Positions 21,547-27,496 of a stretch of 27,496 bases of DNA are shown in pieces. Source of the stretch: DATLFP01 sp035540955 (GTDB taxonomy: Bacteria > Actinomycetota > Acidimicrobiia > Acidimicrobiales > CADCSY01); contig DATLFP010000197.1 of the NCBI GenBank assembly GCA_035540955.1, positions 1 through 27,496 on the forward strand, in the 5' to 3' direction. The translations under genes were made by a program, and so were the position numbers. The notes beneath the pieces were generated by a model. It saw only the letters and a list, made by a program, of their open reading frames with translations, had not been told where the DNA came from and ran no database searches. Within the stretch, counting starts at the first letter, position 1; every line of letters begins with the position of its first letter.

Positions 21547-23673
21547 ATGGAGCGGGGCGAGGTGCTGTGGGAGCCGGACGACGCCGACACGGCGGCGCAC
21601 CGGTTCGCGCTCGCCCACGGCTTCGCCGACCACGGCCGGCTCCACGAGTGGTCGGTGAACGACCTCGAGGGCTTCTGGGCGGACGTGGCCGAGTTCACCG
21701 GGGTCCGCTGGCGCACGCCTCCCGACCGGGTGCTCGCCGACCGGTCGATGCCGGGCGCTCACTGGTTCCCGGGGGCGACGCTCAGCTACACCGAGCACGC
21801 CCTGCGCCGGGCGGACGACGGCGTGGCCGTGGTGGCGTGGAGCCAGACGCGTCCGCCGATCGAGCTCACGTGGCGCGAGCTGGGCGAGCAGGTCGCTCGG
21901 TGCGCGGCCGGGCTCCGGGCACTCGGCGTCGAGCGGGGCGACCGGGTGGCCGCCTACCTGCCCAACATCCCCGAGACCGTCGTCGCCTTCCTGGCGACGG
22001 CGTCGATCGGGGCGGTGTGGTCGAGCTGCGCCCCCGAGTTCGGTGTGCGCTCGGTCATCGACCGGCTGTCCCAGATCGAGCCGTCGGTGCTGCTCGCCGT
22101 GGACGGCTACCGCTACGGAGGACGCGACGTCGATCGTCGCCAGCACGTGCGGGAGATCGCCGCCGCCCTGCCGTCGGTGAACCACGTCGTGCACGTCCCC
22201 TACCTGGGGGCCGGCGACGACGCCGGCGACGGCTGGTCGCAGCTCCTCACCGGCGCGGCCGGCGCGCTCCATTGCGAGGCGGTGTCCTTCGGCCACCCGC
22301 TGTACGTCCTCTTCAGCTCGGGGACGACCGGACTGCCCAAGCCCATCGTGCACGGGCACGGTGGCATCACCCTCGAGCACCTCAAGGTCCTCACCCTCCA
22401 CCAGGATCTCCGCCCCGACGACCGCTTCTGCTGGTTCACCACCACCGGCTGGATGATGTGGAACTACCTCGTGTCGGGCCTGCTGACGGGCACGACCATC
22501 GTGCTCTTCGACGGTGATCCCGGTCACCCGGATCTCGGCGTGCTGTGGAATCTCGCGTCGGAGACCAGCACCACCGTGCTCGGCGTGTCGGCGCCGTTCC
22601 TGATGGCGTGCCGCAAGGAGGGGGTGCGGCCCGAGCGGGGGCGGCTCCGGTGGGTGGGCTCGACCGGCGCGCCCCTGCCGGCCGCCGGGTTCCGGTGGGT
22701 CCACGATGCGGTCGGCGTGCCGGTGAGCTCGATCAGCGGCGGCACCGACGTGTGCACCGCGTTCGTCGGTTCGTCGCCGATGGTGCCGGTGCGGGCCGGT
22801 GAGATCAGCACCCGGCTCCTGGGGTGCGCCGTCGAGGCGTTCGCCCCCGACGGCTCGGTCTGCCCGCCGGGCGTCACCGGTGAGCTCGTGCTCACCGCGC
22901 CGATGCCCTCCATGCCGGTCGGGTTCTGGGGCGACGACGACGGGAGTCGCTACCGCGCCGCGTACTTCGAGGACTTCCCCGGCGTGTGGCGCCACGGCGA
23001 CTGGATCACCTTCACCGACGACGGCGCGTGCACGATCACGGGTCGGTCGGATGCGACGTTGAACCGCGGGGGCGTGCGCCTCGGGACGAGTGACTTCTAC
23101 GCGGTCGTCGAGGCGCTCGACGAGGTGGCCGACAGCCTGGTGGTGCACCTCGCGGACGACGACGGGAGTCGCTACCGCGCCGCGTACTTCGAGGACTTCC
23201 CCGGCGTGTGGCGCCACGGCGACTGGGTCACGTTCACCGACGACGGCGCCTGCGTCATCACCGGGCGGTCCGACGCGACGCTCAACCGGGGAGGGGTGCG
23301 GCTCGGGACGAGCGACTTCTACGCGGTGGTGGAGGGGTTCGACGAGATCGCCGACAGCCTCGTCGTCCACCGCGACGATCCCGGTGGCGGATCGGGCGAT
23401 CTGGTGCTGTTCGTCGCGCTGGCGCCCGGGGCGTCGCTCGACGGCGACCTGGTGGCGCGGATCGGCGCCGCGCTGCGCACCGAGCTCTCGCCCCGCCACG
23501 TGCCCGACCGGATCGAGGCCGTGCCGGCCGTGCCCCGGACCCTCTCGGGCAAGAAGCTGGAGGTGCCGGTGAAGCGCATCCTCGAGGGCGCCGACCCCGA
23601 GGTGGCGGCGGCCGCCGGGGCGCTCGCCGACCCGGCGGCGCTCGACTGGTTCGTCGCCCACCGGAATCTCTGA
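21547..23673 (+). CDS. aacS: acetoacetate-CoA ligase with internal 74-residue duplication
   Basis: A 708-residue ANL-family ligase. Motifs typical of acetoacetyl-CoA synthetase: VLWEPD near the start, the P-loop LFSSGTTGLPKPIVHGHGG, TTTGWMMWNYLVSGLL, ISGGTDVCTAF, GRSDATLNRGGVRLGTSDFY, and the final catalytic Lys in LSGKKLEVPVKR. It activates acetoacetate (ketone body or PHB-derived) to acetoacetyl-CoA with ATP. Family members are about 640-660 residues; the excess is a tandem repeat, bases 22933-23154 and 23155-23376, which doubles the segment from DDDGSRYRAAYF through SDFYAVVE. Without it the length is 634. The repeat keeps the frame and lies at the mobile C-terminal domain, so folding and activity are doubtful. 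ATG 21547 is the start used; GTG 21562 is possible. Confidence 0.92.
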   Translation: MERGEVLWEPDDADTAAHRFALAHGFADHGRLHEWSVNDLEGFWADVAEFTGVRWRTPPDRVLADRSMPGAHWFPGATLSYTEHALRRADDGVAVVAWSQTRPPIELTWRELGEQVARCAAGLRALGVERGDRVAAYLPNIPETVVAFLATASIGAVWSSCAPEFGVRSVIDRLSQIEPSVLLAVDGYRYGGRDVDRRQHVREIAAALPSVNHVVHVPYLGAGDDAGDGWSQLLTGAAGALHCEAVSFGHPLYVLFSSGTTGLPKPIVHGHGGITLEHLKVLTLHQDLRPDDRFCWFTTTGWMMWNYLVSGLLTGTTIVLFDGDPGHPDLGVLWNLASETSTTVLGVSAPFLMACRKEGVRPERGRLRWVGSTGAPLPAAGFRWVHDAVGVPVSSISGGTDVCTAFVGSSPMVPVRAGEISTRLLGCAVEAFAPDGSVCPPGVTGELVLTAPMPSMPVGFWGDDDGSRYRAAYFEDFPGVWRHGDWITFTDDGACTITGRSDATLNRGGVRLGTSDFYAVVEALDEVADSLVVHLADDDGSRYRAAYFEDFPGVWRHGDWVTFTDDGACVITGRSDATLNRGGVRLGTSDFYAVVEGFDEIADSLVVHRDDPGGGSGDLVLFVALAPGASLDGDLVARIGAALRTELSPRHVPDRIEAVPAVPRTLSGKKLEVPVKRILEGADPEVAAAAGALADPAALDWFVAHRNL
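22933..23376 (+). repeat. in-frame tandem duplication, two units of 222 bp
   Basis: Unit 1 is 22933-23154 and unit 2 is 23155-23376. The first 72 bases of each unit are identical. The next 144 differ at about 26 positions by hand alignment (about 82 % identity), mostly third codon positions, with only 5 amino-acid changes in 48. Both units open with GACGACGACGGGAGT. Confidence 0.95.
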
Positions 23674-23686
23674 TACCGTCGGTATC
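23672..23686. promoter_or_regulatory. palindromic operator overlapping a -10 box before the PhyH-like gene
   Basis: GATACCGTCGGTATC is a perfect inverted repeat with 7-bp arms and a one-base centre. It contains TACCGT (23674-23679), a TAnnnT -10 box, and ends 3 nt before ATG 23690. A dimeric regulator bound here would block RNA polymerase. Confidence 0.6.
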
Positions 23687-23689
23687 TGT

Positions 23690-24565
23690 ATGGGCACGAC
23701 GGGAACGCGCCTCCTCGACGACGGGTTGATCGCCGCCTTCCAGCGCGACGGGTTCGTCGTCGTCCCCGACCTCCTGACCGACGACGAGCTCGGCCACTAC
23801 GACGAGGCCGTCACCCGCGGCGTGCGCGAGCGGACCGCGGACGACGACACGCCCTTCGAGGAGAAGAGCCGGTACCAGCAGTCGTTCATCCAGTGCATGA
23901 ACCTCTGGGAGGACCGCCCCGACGTGCGGCCCCTCACGTTCCACCCGCGGCTGGGCCAGGCGGCGGCCGAGCTCATGGGCGTCGACGCCGTGCGCCTCTG
24001 GCACGATCAAGCGCTCTACAAGGAGCCGGGCGGGCGTCCGACCGACGCCCACCAGGACCACCCGTACTGGCCCATCAAGGAGACGCTGTCGTGCACGGCG
24101 TGGATCCCGTTCCAGGGCTCGACGCTGGCGTCCGGCGCGCTGGGCTACCTCCCCGGCACCCACGAGATCGGGCTGCGCAGGTTCGTCAACATCTTCTTCG
24201 GCGAGCCCGAGGACATCCTCGCCCTGCCCGAGGTGAAGGACATCGAGCCCGTCTTCGTCGAGGTTCCCCGGGGGTCGGTGGCCTACCACCACGGCCTCAC
24301 GGTCCACCTCGCGAAGGCCAACACCACCGACCGGCCCCGCGCTGTCCACACGATCATCTACTTCCCCGACGGGAGCACGCGCGGCTACCCGTTCCCGCAC
24401 TTCTCGGTCGACCGGGCCGGCATCGAGGTCGGCCAGCGGATCGACGGCGACACGACGCCCATCATCTGGCCGCGGCCGCTCGGCGACCTGCCGGCGCCAC
24501 CGACGACGCCGCTCCACGTGCCGGGCAAGCACGTCGCGAACCGCGGCGCCCTGCCGCGTCCGTAG
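23690..24565 (+). CDS. phytanoyl-CoA dioxygenase (PhyH) family protein
   Basis: A 291-residue non-heme Fe(II)/2-oxoglutarate dioxygenase of the PhyH type. The iron triad is His121 and Asp123 in AHQDHPYW, with the distal His in HHGLTVHLA (most likely His206), and the 2-oxoglutarate-binding Arg lies in NTTDRPRAVH (215 or 217). WIPFQGSTLASGALGYLPGTH is the usual core strand pair. Members hydroxylate acyl-CoAs or small acids; the true substrate is open. There is no ribosome site. The ATG is 10 nt after a TACCGT box inside the palindrome at 23672-23686, so the mRNA has almost no leader and expression is probably controlled there. It starts 16 nt after acetoacetate-CoA ligase ends. Confidence 0.92.
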   Translation: MGTTGTRLLDDGLIAAFQRDGFVVVPDLLTDDELGHYDEAVTRGVRERTADDDTPFEEKSRYQQSFIQCMNLWEDRPDVRPLTFHPRLGQAAAELMGVDAVRLWHDQALYKEPGGRPTDAHQDHPYWPIKETLSCTAWIPFQGSTLASGALGYLPGTHEIGLRRFVNIFFGEPEDILALPEVKDIEPVFVEVPRGSVAYHHGLTVHLAKANTTDRPRAVHTIIYFPDGSTRGYPFPHFSVDRAGIEVGQRIDGDTTPIIWPRPLGDLPAPPTTPLHVPGKHVANRGALPRP

Positions 24566-24590
24566 CGGCCGTCCGCCAGGGCCTCGGGCG

Positions 24591-24809
24591 GTGCTCACCT
24601 TCCGGGTCGACACGCGGGAGGAGGTCGACGCCCTCTACGCCGAGCTGACCGGCGCTGGCCACGAGGGCCGCCAGCCGCCGTTCGACGCCTTCTTCGGAGC
24701 CCGCTACGCGATCGTGGCCGACCCCGACGGCAACGACGTCGGCATCATGAGCCCATCGGATGACACGATGCGCTCGTGGCCCCCGACCTCGGAATCGCCG
24801 AGCCCCTAG
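24591..24809 (+). pseudogene. C-terminal half of a VOC/glyoxalase-like protein
   Basis: A 72-residue frame from GTG 24591. Residues 2-55 fit the second beta-alpha-beta-beta-beta half of a VOC-fold module: LTFRVDTREEVDALYAEL, FFGARYAIVADPDGNDVGIMSP (the DPDGN turn is a hallmark). The first half of the module is missing; upstream in-frame sequence lies within the end of the PhyH-like gene and shows no VOC pattern. A half module could still dimerise, but truncation by deletion is the simpler reading. Its last 34 bases overlap the start of the serine hydrolase gene. Confidence 0.6.
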
Positions 24810-26134
24810 CCGCCGTCCTCGCCGAGCAGGTCGAGACCCACGGCGTCCCCGGCGCTGCCGCCGGGCTGCTGGTCGGCGGCGAGCCCCTCACCGCGTGCGT
24901 CGGGGTAACGAACGTCGAGCACCCGCTGCCGCTCACCGACACCACGTTGTTCCAGGTGGCGTCGATCACGAAGACGTTCGTCTCCGCCGCCGTGATGCTC
25001 CTCGCCGAGGACGGCCGGCTCAGCCTCGAGGACCCGGTCGGCAAGCACCTGCCCGACCTCGCCGGGCGGACCGGGCTCGACACCGACGCCATCACCGTCG
25101 AGCACCTCCTGAGCCACCAGGCCGGCTTCGATGGCGATCACCTCTTCGTCGGCCGCATCCCCGACAGCCTCGACCAGCTGCGCGACGCCCGCCGCCTCTT
25201 CGAGCCGGGCACGGGCGTGTCGTACAACAACGCCGCGTTCTCCATCGCCGGCGAGCTGATCACCGCCGTGGCCGAGACGCCGTTCGAGCCGTTCGTGCAG
25301 GAGCGCCTCCTCGACCCGCTCGGGATCGTCGGCTTCTTCACCGCCGACCAGGCCATCACCCACCGGGTGGCCGCCCCCCACCTCGTGGTCGGTGCCGAGC
25401 AGGCTGTCCTGCGGGGAAGCGGCTGGCAGCCGGGGTGGGAGCTGGCCCCCGTCGACCGGGCCGCCGGCGGGTTGGTGACCTCGGTCGATGGGCTCCTGCG
25501 GTGGGCGCGGTTCCAGCTCGACGGTCGGGCGGCCGACGGCGCCGAGCTGCTCACGGCCGCCAGCCTCGACCGGATGCACCGCCCGGCGGCCACGCTCGAC
25601 CGGTGGACCGAGATCGGTCTCGACTGGTTCATCCAGCACGGCGAGGGCGGTGTCGCGCTCGACCACGGTGGCCTCACGGTCGGCTACTGCAGCGTCCTCG
25701 TGCTGGCGCCTGAGCCGGGCGTGGCCGTCGTCAGCCTCACGCACGCCACGAACGGCGCGGCCGTGAACCAGGCGGTGCGGCGGTGGGCGCTGGCGGAGCA
25801 CGCCGGGATCGTCGAGCGCGACGCCGATCCCGACCCGGCGGTCGCCGTCGACGCCGCTCGCTTCGAGGGCCGGTTCCTCTACCCCTTCGCGCAGCTCACG
25901 ATCACCGCCGGCCCGGAGCCGAACACGCTCACCGTCACCAGCACGCGACGCGACGACGTCGACGGGTGGAAGCCGCCGCCCGATCCGCCGATGACCCTCG
26001 CGTTCGTCGACGAGCGGCACGCGGTGACCACCGACGCCGTCGGACCGCAGCGGCGCACGCAGTTCGGCTTCGACGCCGACGACCGAGCGGCGTGGATGAC
26101 GTGGGGCTCTCGGCGCGCGGTGCGCAACGGCTGA
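24776..26134 (+). CDS. serine hydrolase, class C beta-lactamase/DD-peptidase-like
   Basis: A 452-residue protein of the beta-lactamase-related (PF00144-type) serine hydrolases. The active-site set is complete: SITK with Ser63 and Lys66, Tyr150-Asn-Asn152 (YxN), and HGG at 297-299. The N-terminus has no signal peptide, so it is probably cytoplasmic, unlike true class C beta-lactamases. The C-terminal part (about 355-452, from ARFEGRFLYPFAQLTITAG) is a beta-rich domain like those appended to esterase members. Reaction probably esterase, D-aminopeptidase or lactonase; not resolvable. GTG 24776 overlaps the VOC fragment and lacks a ribosome site. It converges on the FAD oxidoreductase, with 18 nt between stops. 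Confidence 0.9.
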   Translation: MAPDLGIAEPLAAVLAEQVETHGVPGAAAGLLVGGEPLTACVGVTNVEHPLPLTDTTLFQVASITKTFVSAAVMLLAEDGRLSLEDPVGKHLPDLAGRTGLDTDAITVEHLLSHQAGFDGDHLFVGRIPDSLDQLRDARRLFEPGTGVSYNNAAFSIAGELITAVAETPFEPFVQERLLDPLGIVGFFTADQAITHRVAAPHLVVGAEQAVLRGSGWQPGWELAPVDRAAGGLVTSVDGLLRWARFQLDGRAADGAELLTAASLDRMHRPAATLDRWTEIGLDWFIQHGEGGVALDHGGLTVGYCSVLVLAPEPGVAVVSLTHATNGAAVNQAVRRWALAEHAGIVERDADPDPAVAVDAARFEGRFLYPFAQLTITAGPEPNTLTVTSTRRDDVDGWKPPPDPPMTLAFVDERHAVTTDAVGPQRRTQFGFDADDRAAWMTWGSRRAVRNG

Positions 26135-26152
26135 CCGTCGAGCGCCGACCGG

Positions 26153-27496
26153 CTACCCGCCGGCCTCCTCCAGCACCGCGATCAGCTCCTGGCGGCTCGG
26201 GCCCGACGGCGGGAGGGAGATCTCGTTGCGCCGCGTGTACACGTCGATGACCCGGGCGGCGAGATCGGCATCGCCGAGCAGCGTCATCGGATCGGCCAGC
26301 AGGTGCGCGACCTGGCCCATCCCTCGATAGACCTCGGCGTCGACCTGGGAGCCCAGCTGGAAGCCGGTGCCGAAGGCCGCCTCCGGGTCGCTCTCGTCGA
26401 CCTCGGGCTCGGGTTCCCCGGCCAGGATGCGCCGCATGCCCTCGAGACGGGAGGCGTCGATCTGCGCCGTCTGGTCGAACCACGGCCGGACGAGGCGGAG
26501 CATGGCGTCGTGGTAGGCGGTGGCGATGTCGACCGGCTGCTCGTGCTGACCGAGGACGTCGGCGAGCGCGCGACCGGCGATCCAACCCAGGGACGAGCCT
26601 CGCCCGAGCGCCGGGTTGGTGGCGACCATCGAGTCACCGACGGGGAGGATCCCCGTCGCCAGCGGGGCGCCGTCGACGACGAAGTCGCGCCACTGGTCGT
26701 CGATGCGCGACATGGTCTTCACCTCGGTCATCGGCGTGCTGCTCCCCGGCGTGCGCCACCGTGCCGTCCTCGGGATCGCCTGGAGCGCGGCCTCGAACAC
26801 CCGCTCGTCGCGCAGCGCGCGGATGGCCTTGTCCTCGTTGTGCACGGCGAGCGCGATGGCGAACCACCCGTCGTCGGCCCGGAAGGTGAGCCCGAAAAGG
26901 TAACCGAGGTCGACGACCACACCCCCCGCCAGGTCGGCGTAGTCCTGGCCGTCGTCGAGCCGGTAGTAGCGGCCGAAGTACATGAGGCCGTCGGCGACCT
27001 CCTCGACCGGCATGGGCGGCGCCCCCAGCGCGTCGAGCCAGGTGGGCAACGACGACCGGCGGCCGCCGCAGTCGACCACGAGGTCGGCGGCGATGGTCGA
27101 GCCGCCGTCGACCAGCACACCGGTGACGTGGGGGATGCCCGCCACCACCGGCGGGCCCGACGTGATCCTCGAGACCGCCACCCCCGAACGCACCTCGACG
27201 CCGGGGGTGCGGGCGAGGGCGCGTCGCAGGTGCAGCTCGAACACCGGCCGGCGCATCCCGAGCATGGCGAGATCGCCGTCGATGGGCCGCGGCGAGCGGT
27301 CGGTGATCGTGGGCGGGAGCGAGTCGTACCACGACATCTCGTTGGCGCCGGCGTCCATGAGCTCGGCGTAGAGCTCGGGCTGCTCGTCGCGGAGCATGTT
27401 GCGCAGACGGCCGAGGAAGACATGCGCCAGGCGCAGCTGCGGAACCCCCCGGCGCTCCCAGCCGTGCCAGGCCTCCTCGGGATCGTCGGGCGGCGC
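26153..27496 (-). CDS. FAD-dependent monooxygenase/oxidoreductase (5' end outside window)
   Basis: The frame is open to the right window edge, so the start and the N-terminal FAD-binding GxGxxG lie outside; the visible part is 447 residues. It contains 'MRRPVFELHLRRALARTPGVEVRSGVAVSRI' (substrate-domain entry and the loop after the first FAD strand), 'ADLVVDCGGRRSSLPTWL' (the D(C/A)xGxxS motif) and LPVGDSMVATNPALGRGSSLGW, the GD motif that binds the FAD ribityl phosphate in PHBH/halogenase-type flavoproteins. The C-terminal 90 residues are helical. This fits the group of FAD-dependent hydroxylases and geranylgeranyl-reductase-like enzymes. Substrate unknown. An internal ATG at 27397 is unlikely to be the start because it would omit the cofactor site. 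Confidence 0.85.
   Translation of the reverse strand, partial: APPDDPEEAWHGWERRGVPQLRLAHVFLGRLRNMLRDEQPELYAELMDAGANEMSWYDSLPPTITDRSPRPIDGDLAMLGMRRPVFELHLRRALARTPGVEVRSGVAVSRITSGPPVVAGIPHVTGVLVDGGSTIAADLVVDCGGRRSSLPTWLDALGAPPMPVEEVADGLMYFGRYYRLDDGQDYADLAGGVVVDLGYLFGLTFRADDGWFAIALAVHNEDKAIRALRDERVFEAALQAIPRTARWRTPGSSTPMTEVKTMSRIDDQWRDFVVDGAPLATGILPVGDSMVATNPALGRGSSLGWIAGRALADVLGQHEQPVDIATAYHDAMLRLVRPWFDQTAQIDASRLEGMRRILAGEPEPEVDESDPEAAFGTGFQLGSQVDAEVYRGMGQVAHLLADPMTLLGDADLAARVIDVYTRRNEISLPPSGPSRQELIAVLEEAGG

Noticed and set aside
21529..23697. Huge N-terminal extension of dienelactone hydrolase
   Set aside because: Antisense to acetoacetate-CoA ligase and without homology pattern; DLH family length fits ATG 21528.
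1..27496. tRNA, rRNA, CRISPR arrays, transposases, phage genes
   Set aside because: No cloverleaf with CCA-type ends, no regularly spaced repeats and no recombinase motifs were seen on reading both strands; only short inverted repeats at gene ends.

Overview
The window is GC-rich (about 70 % by eye), almost fully coding, and has no RNA genes, CRISPR array or insertion sequence that I can see. Gene content (MMPL/RND exporter, TetR regulator, CYP-type P450, acyl-CoA ligases, acyl-CoA carboxyltransferase, phytanoyl-CoA dioxygenase-type enzyme, cysteine-poor HesB-like protein, HTTM protein) and many start codons sitting 6-8 nt after a TAnnnT -10 box (leaderless mRNAs) point to an actinobacterium. 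An Acidimicrobiia-like lineage is my best guess, but that is inference.

Layout. 1-855: 3' part of a secreted or anchored esterase. 910-3632 (-): a TetR regulator coupled to a rare alpha/beta-hydrolase-glycosyltransferase fusion. 3779-7331 (+): divergent SnoaL-like, P450, OsmC-like and flavin monooxygenase-like genes. The divergent control region carries two identical palindromic sites, so this looks like one regulated oxidise-and-glycosylate or detoxification locus. 7332-7475: a probable remnant of a polysaccharide deacetylase C-terminus. 7476-9724: a six-TM PAS-GGDEF-EAL cyclic-di-GMP protein broken by one missing base near 8222. 9768-11301: Acr3 arsenite exporter, divergent from a HesB-like protein. 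11356-12710 (-): an HTTM membrane protein with its small membrane-anchored partner. 12745-15028 (-): fatty acyl-CoA ligase and a monotopic sugar-phosphate transferase.

15054-16865 (+) encodes a biotinyl-carrier/carboxyltransferase fusion with no biotin carboxylase nearby. 16872-17636 (-) is a methyltransferase, divergent from an 805-residue MMPL exporter (17656-20073). 20057-21528 (-) holds a lipoprotein esterase and a dienelactone hydrolase overlapping each other. 21547-23673 (+) is acetoacetate-CoA ligase with an internal 74-residue tandem duplication. It is followed by a PhyH-type dioxygenase behind a palindromic operator, a half VOC protein, a serine beta-lactamase-like hydrolase, and (-) a FAD-dependent oxidoreductase that runs off the right edge.

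The most notable points are: (i) the partly identical, partly diverged duplication inside the acetoacetate-CoA ligase; (ii) the hydrolase-GT/P450/OsmC/flavoprotein locus with twin operators; (iii) three divergent gene pairs only 18-25 bp apart whose opposing -10 boxes share the same TA step; (iv) the frameshifted GGDEF-EAL gene; and (v) the BCCP-carboxyltransferase fusion.
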